From Pseudomonas chlororaphis subsp. chlororaphis (GTDB lineage: Bacteria; Pseudomonadota; Gammaproteobacteria; Pseudomonadales; Pseudomonadaceae): a DNA stretch of 64,000 nucleotides. The notes under the pieces were generated by a model, which had not been told where the DNA came from, did not search any database, and saw only the letters and a program-made list of their open reading frames with translations. Made by a program: the position numbers and the translations under genes. The DNA lies in the NCBI RefSeq assembly GCF_003945765.1, contig NZ_CP027712.1:4278001-4342000 (forward strand), given 5' to 3'. This document shows, piece after piece, positions 57,056-64,000 of the stretch (its first letter is position 1; the number at the start of each line of letters is the position of its first letter).

Positions 57056-57085
57056 CCGGGGCGACGAGCGTCGCCCCGGCCCTTT
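57056..57085 (+). terminator. Strong hairpin between the FdhF/YdeP and cytochrome bd genes
   Basis: CCGGGGCGACG (57056-57066) and CGTCGCCCCGG (57069-57079) form a perfect 11-base stem with an AG linker, followed after CCC by TTT (57083-57085). It begins six bases after the stop codon. It could terminate or attenuate transcription into cioAB, about 90 bases downstream. Confidence 0.72.
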
Positions 57086-57176
57086 CGAAGCCTGCATTGC
57101 CGTTGACCGCGAGCCGCGAGGCTCACGCGGTCGGCCGGGCTGTGCACAGGTATCGAACCACTCTGAGGGTATCGTC

Positions 57177-58598
57177 ATGTCAAACCTGGAAGCGCTTGAC
57201 CTCGCGCGAATTCAATTCGCGTTCACGGTCTCGTTCCACATCATATTTCCCGCCATCACCATCGGCCTGGCCAGCTTCCTGGCAGTGCTCGAAGGCCTCT
57301 GGCTGAAAAGCAATAACTCGGTCTACAAGGACTTGTATCACTTCTGGTCGAAAATCTTTGCCGTCAACTTCGGCATGGGGGTGGTCTCCGGGCTGGTCAT
57401 GGCCTATGAGTTCGGCACCAATTGGAGCCGCTTCTCGGACTTCGCCGGGAGCATTACCGGGCCCCTGCTGACCTATGAAGTGCTGACCGCGTTTTTCCTC
57501 GAGGCCGGTTTCCTCGGGGTGATGCTGTTCGGCTGGAACCGGGTCGGTCGTGGGCTGCACTTCTTCTCCACGGTCATGGTGGCGATCGGCACGCTGATCT
57601 CGACCTTCTGGATCCTCGCCTCCAACAGCTGGATGCAGACGCCACAGGGCTTCTCCATCGTCGATGGGCGGATCGTGCCGATGGACTGGCTGGCCATCGT
57701 GTTCAACCCGTCGTTCCCGTTCCGCCTGGCGCACATGGCGATCGCCGCGTTCGTCGCCACCGCGTTTTTTGTCGGCTCGTCCGCGGCCTGGCACCTGCTG
57801 CGCAAGAACGACACGCCACAAGTGCGCAAAATGCTGTCGATGGCGATGTGGATGGCCTTGATCGTGGCGCCGATCCAGGCAGTGGTCGGCGATGCCCATG
57901 GCTTGAACACCCTGGAACATCAGCCGGCGAAAATCGCCGCCATCGAAGGCCACTGGGAAAACATCGGCAATGAACCGACGCCGCTGGTGCTGTTCGGCAT
58001 CCCCGACATGGACGCCGAGAAGACCGGTTATGCGCTCGAAGTGCCTTACCTGGGCAGCCTGATCCTGACCCACAGCCTGGACAAGCAGATCCCGGCGCTC
58101 AAGAGCTTCCCGAAAGAGGACCGGCCGAACGCGACCATCATCTTCTTCAGCTTCCGGATCATGGCCGGGCTGGGCATGTTGATGATCCTCACCGGCCTGC
58201 TCGGCCTGGCCTTGCGCCGCAACGGCGCGCTGTACCGCAACCGGCTGTTCCTGCGCCTGGTGCTGTGCATGGGCCCGACCGGCCTGATCGCCATGCTGGC
58301 CGGCTGGATCACCACCGAGGTCGGCCGCCAGCCGTGGGTGGTGTACGGCTTGCAGCGCACCGCCGATGCGGCGTCGAACCACTCGGTCAGCCAGTTGAGC
58401 ATCTCGCTCGCGCTGTTCGTGCTGATCTACTTCTCGGTGTTCACCGTGGGCATCGCCTACATGATGAAGCTGGTCCGCAAAGGCCCGCAGCCGCATCACG
58501 ATCATCCGCCACAAGGCGGCCCCGGCCAGGACCGCACGCCGCGCCGGCCGCTGTCTGCGGTCACCGAAACCTTCGCGTCCGGCAACCCCGCCAACTGA
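57177..58598 (+). CDS. cioA: Cytochrome bd-type quinol oxidase subunit I, cyanide-insensitive (CIO) type
   Basis: Inner-membrane terminal oxidase subunit of 473 residues with about nine helices. The heme ligands are H21 (SFHIIFP), H186 (FRLAHMAIA) and M329 (FFSFRIMAGLGM), and E101/E109 line the proton path. The quinol loop is short, with GDAHGLNTLEHQPAKIAAIE, which identifies the CIO branch rather than the long-loop E. coli CydA (522 residues). GAGGG precedes ATG 57177. It oxidises quinol and reduces oxygen to water, tolerating cyanide and low oxygen. It follows a molybdo-oxidoreductase, so the pair may be functionally linked. Confidence 0.94.
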   Translation: MSNLEALDLARIQFAFTVSFHIIFPAITIGLASFLAVLEGLWLKSNNSVYKDLYHFWSKIFAVNFGMGVVSGLVMAYEFGTNWSRFSDFAGSITGPLLTYEVLTAFFLEAGFLGVMLFGWNRVGRGLHFFSTVMVAIGTLISTFWILASNSWMQTPQGFSIVDGRIVPMDWLAIVFNPSFPFRLAHMAIAAFVATAFFVGSSAAWHLLRKNDTPQVRKMLSMAMWMALIVAPIQAVVGDAHGLNTLEHQPAKIAAIEGHWENIGNEPTPLVLFGIPDMDAEKTGYALEVPYLGSLILTHSLDKQIPALKSFPKEDRPNATIIFFSFRIMAGLGMLMILTGLLGLALRRNGALYRNRLFLRLVLCMGPTGLIAMLAGWITTEVGRQPWVVYGLQRTADAASNHSVSQLSISLALFVLIYFSVFTVGIAYMMKLVRKGPQPHHDHPPQGGPGQDRTPRRPLSAVTETFASGNPAN

Positions 58599-58613
58599 AC
58601 AAGGAGCTTGCCC

Positions 58614-59630
58614 ATGGGCATTCAAGGTATAGATCTGTCGTTGATCTGGGGCGTGATCATCGCTTTCGGGGTGATGATGTACGTCATCATGGATGGCTTC
58701 GACCTGGGACTGGGGATCCTCTTCCCGCTCATCCCGGACGCGCAGGAGCGCGATGTGATGATGAACACCGTGGCGCCGGTCTGGGACGGTAACGAAACCT
58801 GGCTGATCCTCGGTGGCGCGGCGCTGTACGGGGCCTTCCCGCTGGCCTATTCGGTGATTCTGGAGGCCCTGTACCTGCCGCTGATCTTCATGCTGGCCGG
58901 CTTGATCTTCCGCGGCGTGGCCTTTGAGTTCCGCTTCAAGGCCAGCCCGGAAAAACGCCATATCTGGGACATGGCGTTCATCGGCGGCTCGCTGCTGGCG
59001 ACCTTCTGCCAGGGCATCGTGATTGGCAGCTATATCGCCGGGATCCCGGTGGTCGATCGCCAGTTCGCCGGCGGCAACCTGGACTGGCTGGCGCCGTTCC
59101 CGCTGTTCTGCGGCCTGGGCCTGATTGTCGCCTACGCACTGCTGGGCAGCACCTGGCTGCTGGTCAAGACCGAAGGCATGCTCGAATCGCGCATGCGCCA
59201 CTACACCCGGCCGCTGGCGTTCGTGCTGATGGCGGTGGTCGCGGTGCTCTGTGTGTGGACGCCCATGCTGCACCCGGAGATCGCCAGCCGCTGGTTCACC
59301 CACGCGCATATCGTGGTCTTCGGCGCTCTTGTGGTTCTCGCGCTGCTGGCGCTGTTCGGGCTGCTGCGCACCTTGCGCCAGCATCACTCGCACTGGCCGT
59401 TCGTGTTCACCCTGGCGCTGGTGTTCCTGGGCTACATCGGCCTGGCCTTCAGCATCTGGCCGAACATCGTGCCGCCTTCCATCAGCCTGTGGCAGGCCGC
59501 ATCGCCCCCGTCCAGCCAGCTGTTCATCCTGATCGGCACCCTGTTCATCCTGCCGATCATCCTGATGTACACCTGCTGGAGCTACTATGTGTTCCGCGGC
59601 AAAGTGAGGATCGGCGATGGTTACCATTGA
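58614..59630 (+). CDS. cioB: Cytochrome bd-type quinol oxidase subunit II
   Basis: Inner-membrane partner of CioA, 338 residues with eight helices. The typical blocks are YVIMDGFDLGLGILFPL, WDGNETWLILGGAALYGAFP and FRGVAFEFRFK. ATG 58614 has AAGGAG seven bases upstream; a TTG at 58608 in frame would sit too close to it. The last bases overlap the start of a small membrane-protein gene. Confidence 0.95.
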   Translation: MGIQGIDLSLIWGVIIAFGVMMYVIMDGFDLGLGILFPLIPDAQERDVMMNTVAPVWDGNETWLILGGAALYGAFPLAYSVILEALYLPLIFMLAGLIFRGVAFEFRFKASPEKRHIWDMAFIGGSLLATFCQGIVIGSYIAGIPVVDRQFAGGNLDWLAPFPLFCGLGLIVAYALLGSTWLLVKTEGMLESRMRHYTRPLAFVLMAVVAVLCVWTPMLHPEIASRWFTHAHIVVFGALVVLALLALFGLLRTLRQHHSHWPFVFTLALVFLGYIGLAFSIWPNIVPPSISLWQAASPPSSQLFILIGTLFILPIILMYTCWSYYVFRGKVRIGDGYH

Positions 59631-59772
59631 CAGCGAAACCCTTCGAACCAATACCAGGCAGAGGCCTTTCTACCAGCAGGTGGCACAGCTGAGCCTGCTG
59701 TTCCTCGGCGGGCTGGTGATGCTGGCCGCCGCCACCGCACTGATGATGGAGTTGGCTTATGGAACGCTCTGA
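59617..59772 (+). CDS. Small single-helix membrane protein of the cytochrome bd operon
   Basis: A 51-codon gene starting inside the last codons of cioB (14-base overlap), with GAGGA (59606-59610) six bases upstream. The protein has a polar N-terminus (1-23) and one membrane helix (about 24-45, SLLFLGGLVMLAAATAL). It overlaps the next small gene by 14 bases. Small subunits such as CydX and CydH occupy this operon position in other bacteria. It is not the recognised DUF2474 family, so it may be a further accessory subunit; that is inference. Confidence 0.68.
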   Translation: MVTIDSETLRTNTRQRPFYQQVAQLSLLFLGGLVMLAAATALMMELAYGTL

Positions 59773-59920
59773 GGTATCGACCACGGGCAGCCCGAGCGCC
59801 CCCTGGTATCGGCGGCTGGCATGGCTGGTGAGCATCTGGCTGGGCAGTGTGCTGGCCCTGGGTGCGGTGGCCGGCCTGTTGCGGCTGATGATGCACATGG
59901 CCGGCATGAGCACTCACTGA
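59759..59920 (+). CDS. DUF2474-family small membrane protein (CydX-like position)
   Basis: A 53-codon gene with ATG 59759 overlapping the previous small gene. PWYRRLAWLVSIWLGSVLAL followed by GAVAGLLRLMM matches the DUF2474 pattern of a Trp-rich start and one membrane helix with a basic C-terminal end. DUF2474 genes usually follow cioB and are thought to be small oxidase subunits or assembly factors. A terminator hairpin follows at 60004. Confidence 0.78.
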   Translation: MERSEVSTTGSPSAPWYRRLAWLVSIWLGSVLALGAVAGLLRLMMHMAGMSTH

Positions 59921-60003
59921 TTGCTGATCGCATCGGTAAAGGCCCGGCGCCTTTCCCGGTGCGCGGTCCCGGCAACCATTGAATAGCATCCGCCAGATGC
60001 AAC

Positions 60004-60036
60004 GAGCCCGCGAGGCCCTCACCTCGCGGGCTCTTT
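60004..60036. terminator. Strong terminator hairpin between cioAB and the Dyp gene
   Basis: GAGCCCGCGAGG (60004-60015) and CCTCGCGGGCTC (60022-60033) form a perfect 12-base stem with a six-base loop, followed by TTT. It closes the cio operon and, lying just beyond the convergent Dyp gene stop, may work in both directions. Confidence 0.83.
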
Positions 60037-60045
60037 GCATTCGGA

Positions 60046-60993
60046 TCAGGGCTGGCGTTCGGCCAACGCTTCCAGCAGATCGGCGGAAGGCACGAAGAAC
60101 AGGCCGCCGGTCACCGCCGTGCTGAAATCCAGCAAGCGGTCATAGTTGCCCGCCGGCCGGCCGACAAACATGTTTTCCAGCATCTGCTCGATAGGCTCCG
60201 GCGAGCGCGCGTAACCGATGAAATAGGTGCCGAACTCCCCCGCCCCCGGCCGGCCGAACGGCATGTTGTCGCGCAGGATCTTCACCTCCTCGCCGTCCTT
60301 GGTGATGGTGGTCAAGGCACTGTGGGAAGAGGTCGGCTTGACGGCATCGTCGAGTTCGATATCGGACAGCTTCTTGCGCCCGATGATACGTTCCTGCGCC
60401 TCGACCGACAGCTCGTTCCAGGCGTTCATGTTGTGCAGGTACTTCTGCACCAGCACATAACTGCCGCCGCTGAACGCCGGGTCTTCATCGCCGACCAGGG
60501 TGAACTCGACTGCCTTGCGCCCGACCGGGTTTTCCGTGCCATCGACAAAACCGATGATGCTGCGCATGTCGAAGTAGCGGAAACCCTGTACCTCATCGAC
60601 CACCGAGATCGCATCGCCCAATGCCCCGATCAGTTGCGTCGCCAGTTCGAAGCACAGGTCCATCTGGTCCGCGCGAATGTGCAGCAGGATGTCGCCGGGG
60701 GTTGCCACGGCCCGGCGCTCTTGCGGGCCGAACTCGCGAAAGGCGTGCAGCGAGGCTGGGCGCGGCCCGCCAAACAGCCGGTCCCAGGCCGCCGAAGCAA
60801 AACCGCAGACGCACGACAGGTTACCCGCGGGCACCCGCTTGCCGACCGAACGGGTGAGGCCCGCCACATCCTCGCACCAGCCCCGCACCTTGGCGGCGGC
60901 GTCACGGCCGGGGGCCAGGGTGGCGACGATAAAGATCGCGCTGCTGGTAATCGGGTTACAGACGGATTGCGGTTCAGGAATATCGTTGGACAT
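60046..60993 (-). CDS. Dyp-type heme peroxidase (second copy)
   Basis: Peroxidase of 315 residues without a signal peptide. The GxxDG signature is GFVDGTENP with D151, and the probable proximal heme ligand is H224 in KPTSSHSALT. TGGLFFVPSADLLE near the end is typical. ATG 60999 (MPMSND) is an alternative start; neither has a strong ribosome site. It lies 145 bases downstream of the second FdhF/YdeP gene in the same direction, separated by a terminator. Sequence similarity to the Dyp at 28447-29331 is limited to the motifs, so they are not recent duplicates. Confidence 0.88.
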   Translation of the reverse strand: MSNDIPEPQSVCNPITSSAIFIVATLAPGRDAAAKVRGWCEDVAGLTRSVGKRVPAGNLSCVCGFASAAWDRLFGGPRPASLHAFREFGPQERRAVATPGDILLHIRADQMDLCFELATQLIGALGDAISVVDEVQGFRYFDMRSIIGFVDGTENPVGRKAVEFTLVGDEDPAFSGGSYVLVQKYLHNMNAWNELSVEAQERIIGRKKLSDIELDDAVKPTSSHSALTTITKDGEEVKILRDNMPFGRPGAGEFGTYFIGYARSPEPIEQMLENMFVGRPAGNYDRLLDFSTAVTGGLFFVPSADLLEALAERQP

Positions 60994-61094
60994 GGGCATG
61001 AGCACTCGGCGGAACGGGAAAGACCGCAGAGTAGCAAATAATCGCGGCGCTGCAGTCCGGCAGCGAGCCTCGCGCTCATGAAAGCCCACCGATG

Positions 61095-61119
61095 AAAAAA
61101 GGGGCGCCCCATGCGCCCC
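61095..61119 (-). terminator. Rho-independent terminator of the second FdhF/YdeP gene
   Basis: On the minus strand GGGGCGC and GCGCCCC (61113-61119 and 61101-61107) form a seven-base stem with a five-base loop, followed by six T (61100-61095). It lies about 20 bases beyond the stop codon. Confidence 0.86.
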
Positions 61120-61138
61120 CTTCCCTGGATCGCCAGGG

Positions 61139-63412
61139 TCAGTTCAGCGTCGAACGCACAATCCGTACCGGAACCGATTTGTAGGACGGCGTCCCGCTAT
61201 CCACGTCGATGTAATCCAGCGGCACCAGCTGGTTGGCTTCGGGGTAATAGGCCGCGACCGAGCCCGGGGAAATCTTGTATTCGATCGCGGTGATTTTCTC
61301 GTAGCGCAGCTTGCGCCCCTGGGTGACCGTCTCGATATCCACCAGGTCGCCATGGGCCAGGCCACGGGTATCCAGGTCCGCCTGATTGATGAACAGCACG
61401 TCGCGCCGGCCGAAGACCCCGCGATAACGATCGTCCATGGCATAGATGGTGGTGTTGTACTGGTCATGGCTGCGAATGGTGATCAGGCGCAGGACGTCCG
61501 CGCCATCGACCACCTTGTCTTCATGCAGCCCGGGAAAGACAAAGAATTCGGCCTTGCCCGAGGGCGTGAGCCATATGCGCTCGGTGGGCGGCAGCGGCAT
61601 GCGGAACCCGCCCGGCACGCGGATGCGCTGGTTGAACGCCTCGAAGCCGGGCACCGTTTTCTCGATCAGGTCGCGGATCTTGTCGTAGTCGGCGACCAGT
61701 TCCTGCCAGGGCACCTTGCTGCCTGGCAGCGTGGCCCGGGCAATGCCGGCCACTATCGCCGGTTCCGAGCGCAGGAACTCGGATGCCGGGGTCAGCTTGC
61801 CGGCCGATGCGTGGACCATCGACATCGAATCCTCGACGGTGATCGACTGGCGCATCCCGTCCTGTACGTCCAATTCGGTGCGACCCAGGCAGGGAAACAG
61901 ATAGGACTCCTTGGCGACCAGCAGATGGGAGCGATTGAGCTTGGTGCCGATATGCACGCTCAGGTCGAGCTTGCCCATGGCCGGAAAACACTGGCCCGGA
62001 TCGGGCAAGGCGACGGCGAAATTGCCTCCCAGGCAAATCAGCGCCTTGGCCGTGCCCGCGATCATGGCCTGCATGGCTTTTACCGAATCGTGGCCGTGGG
62101 CCGCTGGCGGCTTGAAGCCGAATACTTTCTCCAGCCTGTCGAGAAATGCCTTCGACGGTTTCTCGGTAATGCCCACGGTCCGGTTGCCCTGGACATTGGA
62201 ATGGCCGCGCAACGGGCAAATACCCGCGCCAGGCTTGCCAAAGTTACCGCGCAACATCAGCAGGTCACAGATCAGCCGGACATTGGCCGTGCCTTCGTTG
62301 TGCTGGGTGATGCCCATGCCGTAGGTGACGATGGTGGCGTTGGATTTTGCGTAAGCGGCGGCGACCTTTTCCAGCTCGGCCTGCTGCAGGCCGCTGGCCT
62401 GTTCTATATCGGGCCAGGCCGTGGCGTGCAGATCGGCGACCAGCTCGTCGAAACCCTGGGTGTGCTGGGCGATGAAGTCATGGTCGAGGACTTCGCCCAC
62501 CGTCCGCTCCAGTTCCAGCAGCGCCTTCATGATCCCCTTGATCGCCGCCGCGTCGCCTCCGGCTTTTACCTGGAAGTAGGACGAGGCGATCCGGGTGGAG
62601 CCGTAAGTCGCCATTTCAACCATGTTCTGCGGATCGGCAAAGCGCTCGAGCGCGCGTTCGCGCAGGGGGTTGAAGACCATGATCGGCACCTTGCGCCGCG
62701 AGGCCTCGTGCAGCGTGCCCATCATGCGTGGGTGGTTGGTGCCGGGGTTGTGGCCGATGGAGATGATCAGTTCGCAGGTATCGAAGTCGTCCAGCGACAC
62801 CGTGCCTTTGCCGATACCGATGGATCGCGGCAGCCCGACGCTGGTCGGTTCGTGGCACATGTTGGAACAATCGGGAAAGTTGTTGCTGCCGTATTCCCGG
62901 ATGAACAGCTGGTACAGATAGGCCGCTTCATTGGAGGCCCTGCCAGAGGTATAGAACTCGACCTGCTCCGGTTGCAGCCCCCGGAGTATCTCGCCTATTC
63001 GCGCGAACGCCGCCTCCCATTCGACCGGCTGGTAGGTGTCGCTGGCACGGTCATATACCAGGGGATGGGTGATACGTCCCAGGTCCTCCAGCTCGTAATC
63101 GCTGCGGTGCAATAACGAGGCGACCGGATGATTGGCGAAGAAGTCCGGGGTGACCCGCTTGTTGGTCGCCTCCCAGGTCACCGCCTTGGCGCCGTTTTCA
63201 CAGAACTGGAAGGTGGATTTGTGCTCCTTGTCAGGCCAGGCGCAGCCTGGGCAGTCGAAGCCATCAGGCTGGTTGGTGCGCATCAGGGTGATGGGCGCCT
63301 TCAGCGTATCCATCTGCTCTCGAACCGCTGTCGCGGTGGCCTTGAGCGCCCCCCAGCCGCCAGCGGGGCCGTCGTAGTTACGAACACCGGGTACCTTGCG
63401 TCGAGTCGTCAT
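61139..63412 (-). CDS. FdhF/YdeP-family molybdopterin oxidoreductase (second copy)
   Basis: Cytoplasmic bis-MGD oxidoreductase of 757 residues, a paralog of the gene at 54725-57049. It has the same Cys pair and third Cys (FDCPGCAW; FCENGAK), the Mo-site SNMCHEPTS with C186-H187, and the blocks GHNPGTNHPRM, NVQGNRTVG and RSHDQYNTTIYA. The N-terminus (MTTRRKVPGVRNYDGPAGG) differs from the first copy. Start 63412 has GGGGAG six bases upstream. It has its own promoter candidate and terminator, so it is a separate unit. The reaction is unknown; formate oxidation is possible but not demonstrated for this family. Confidence 0.88.
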   Translation of the reverse strand: MTTRRKVPGVRNYDGPAGGWGALKATATAVREQMDTLKAPITLMRTNQPDGFDCPGCAWPDKEHKSTFQFCENGAKAVTWEATNKRVTPDFFANHPVASLLHRSDYELEDLGRITHPLVYDRASDTYQPVEWEAAFARIGEILRGLQPEQVEFYTSGRASNEAAYLYQLFIREYGSNNFPDCSNMCHEPTSVGLPRSIGIGKGTVSLDDFDTCELIISIGHNPGTNHPRMMGTLHEASRRKVPIMVFNPLRERALERFADPQNMVEMATYGSTRIASSYFQVKAGGDAAAIKGIMKALLELERTVGEVLDHDFIAQHTQGFDELVADLHATAWPDIEQASGLQQAELEKVAAAYAKSNATIVTYGMGITQHNEGTANVRLICDLLMLRGNFGKPGAGICPLRGHSNVQGNRTVGITEKPSKAFLDRLEKVFGFKPPAAHGHDSVKAMQAMIAGTAKALICLGGNFAVALPDPGQCFPAMGKLDLSVHIGTKLNRSHLLVAKESYLFPCLGRTELDVQDGMRQSITVEDSMSMVHASAGKLTPASEFLRSEPAIVAGIARATLPGSKVPWQELVADYDKIRDLIEKTVPGFEAFNQRIRVPGGFRMPLPPTERIWLTPSGKAEFFVFPGLHEDKVVDGADVLRLITIRSHDQYNTTIYAMDDRYRGVFGRRDVLFINQADLDTRGLAHGDLVDIETVTQGRKLRYEKITAIEYKISPGSVAAYYPEANQLVPLDYIDVDSGTPSYKSVPVRIVRSTLN

Positions 63413-63745
63413 GATCGCTCCCCATACGCCCCCTGCCCTGTAGACAAGAAGCATTGGTTGCCTGGGATCCGCCGCCATGGCGGCATTCGGTAACGACCTA
63501 CCGACCCGAATCGGGGGGCGGTAGATGTCACACCTGAACAGCAAAAAAGACACGCAACCCAGAACCGGGTTTGAGGACTTGAAACCTTTGAATCAACGAC
63601 GAAGGGTTGCGCTTGAATCTTTCAACCTGAGTTAAAACCTTAGTGGTGCGTCCCCGCCTGTCAAGGCAATAAATAGCTGGTAAATCGGGTAGTTACTTAT
63701 CATTCGTATTAATTCGGCGACCAGTCACTCACCGGAACCCAACGC
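63413..63745. other. Intergenic region upstream of the second FdhF/YdeP gene
   Basis: 333 bases without a credible gene between two genes on the same strand. The part from 63580 to 63720 is relatively AT-rich and contains a sigma-70-like promoter candidate facing the oxidoreductase gene. Confidence 0.6.
63637..63664 (-). promoter_or_regulatory. Sigma-70-like promoter candidate for the second FdhF/YdeP gene
   Basis: On the minus strand a perfect TTGACA (63664-63659) is followed after 16 bases by TAAGGT (63642-63637), a weak -10. It would give a leader of about 220 bases before ATG 63412. Support is by motif only. Confidence 0.35.
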
Positions 63746-64000
63746 TCACTGCGCCGCCACCCGACGGCGCAAGCCCAGGCTCCAGCCCTGCTGCATGCCA
63801 GCGGCCGCCAGCAGGATGGCGATCACGCCGATCCATTGCAGCAGCTCCAGGCGATGGCCGAAGGCGAACCAGTCGACGAAGATCGCCGCGATCGGGTAGA
63901 TGAACGACAGTGCGCCGGTCAGTGCGGTCGGCAGTTTCTGGATCGCGCCGTACAGCAGCACGTACATCACCCCGGTGTGGACGATGCCCAGGGTCAGCAG
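63746..64000 (-). CDS. EamA/DMT-family transporter (5' end beyond window)
   Basis: The last 84 residues of an inner-membrane drug/metabolite transporter; the frame remains open to base 64000, so the start lies outside. Three hydrophobic segments are visible, with QKLPTALTGALSFIYPIAAI and the family-typical QWIGVIAILLAAAGM before a basic C-terminus (LRRRVAAQ). Substrate unknown. Confidence 0.82.
   Translation of the reverse strand: MLTLGIVHTGVMYVLLYGAIQKLPTALTGALSFIYPIAAIFVDWFAFGHRLELLQWIGVIAILLAAAGMQQGWSLGLRRRVAAQ

Noticed and set aside
54698..57178. 826-codon minus-strand open frame opposite the first FdhF/YdeP gene
   Set aside because: The sense strand encodes a full molybdopterin oxidoreductase with all motifs; the antisense product is low-complexity and lacks family features.
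57180..59651. 823-codon minus-strand open frame opposite cioA and cioB
   Set aside because: It spans two well-defined oxidase genes in antisense, and its His-, Gln- and Arg-rich product is a shadow of hydrophobic sense codons.
28447..60993. The two Dyp peroxidases as a recent duplication
   Set aside because: Beyond the GxxDG region and the heme-ligand area the proteins align poorly, so independent lineages are more likely.

Overview
The window is a chromosomal segment of a Pseudomonas species, most likely of the P. fluorescens/protegens/chlororaphis group. This rests on the high GC content, the BIME/REP repeats with the GTAGGAGCG core, the lexA2-imuA-imuB-dnaE2 mutagenesis cassette, a sphingosine-type locus and a beta-propeller phytase. 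No rRNA, tRNA, CRISPR, insertion sequence or prophage gene was recognised. Everything was read by eye without database searches; gene symbols are family-level recognitions.

Layout. 1-5.8 kb: the 3' part of an amide/branched-chain amino acid ABC importer (livH fragment, livM, livG, livF), coupled to an N-carbamoyl-amino-acid type amidohydrolase and an amidase. This looks like uptake and hydrolysis of a ureide or amide. 5.9-10.7 kb: a DsbA paralog, a LysR regulator divergent from a fatty-acid-hydroxylase/SRPBCC fusion, an SMP-30-like propeller protein, a 45-residue lipopeptide with an internal repeat, and a DUF465 protein. 10.9-21.9 kb: a UvrA-like ATPase, a PAS hybrid histidine kinase, and the SOS mutasome operon with a LexA2-type operator over its own start codon. 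21.9-29.3 kb: a LysR/amidohydrolase pair, a TorF-like porin, a phosphoethanolamine transferase, a Gfo/Idh oxidoreductase and a Dyp-type peroxidase.

29.4-35.0 kb resembles the P. aeruginosa sphingosine locus: sphR, sphA, and an operon for a lipoprotein cytochrome c, a Tat-exported FAD oxidoreductase and a Tat-exported PLP-type enzyme. 35.3-44.3 kb is a coherent phosphate-starvation island: TonB-dependent receptor plus beta-propeller phytase, a private exbB-exbD-tonB set, and a degenerate GGDEF protein with an AraC regulator. Each of these three units is preceded by a clear 7-4-7 PhoB-box direct repeat.

44.5-47.4 kb holds a GapN-like dehydrogenase with an unusual active-site segment, a long palindromic MITE-like element and a FUSC membrane protein. 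47.4-63.4 kb is a molybdenum island: moeA, moaB, mobA, moaE, moaD, moaC and moaA, a LysR regulator and a bestrophin-like channel. They surround two FdhF/YdeP-type molybdo-oxidoreductases, a CIO-type cytochrome bd oxidase with two tiny accessory membrane proteins, and a second Dyp peroxidase. A DMT/EamA transporter is cut by the right edge.
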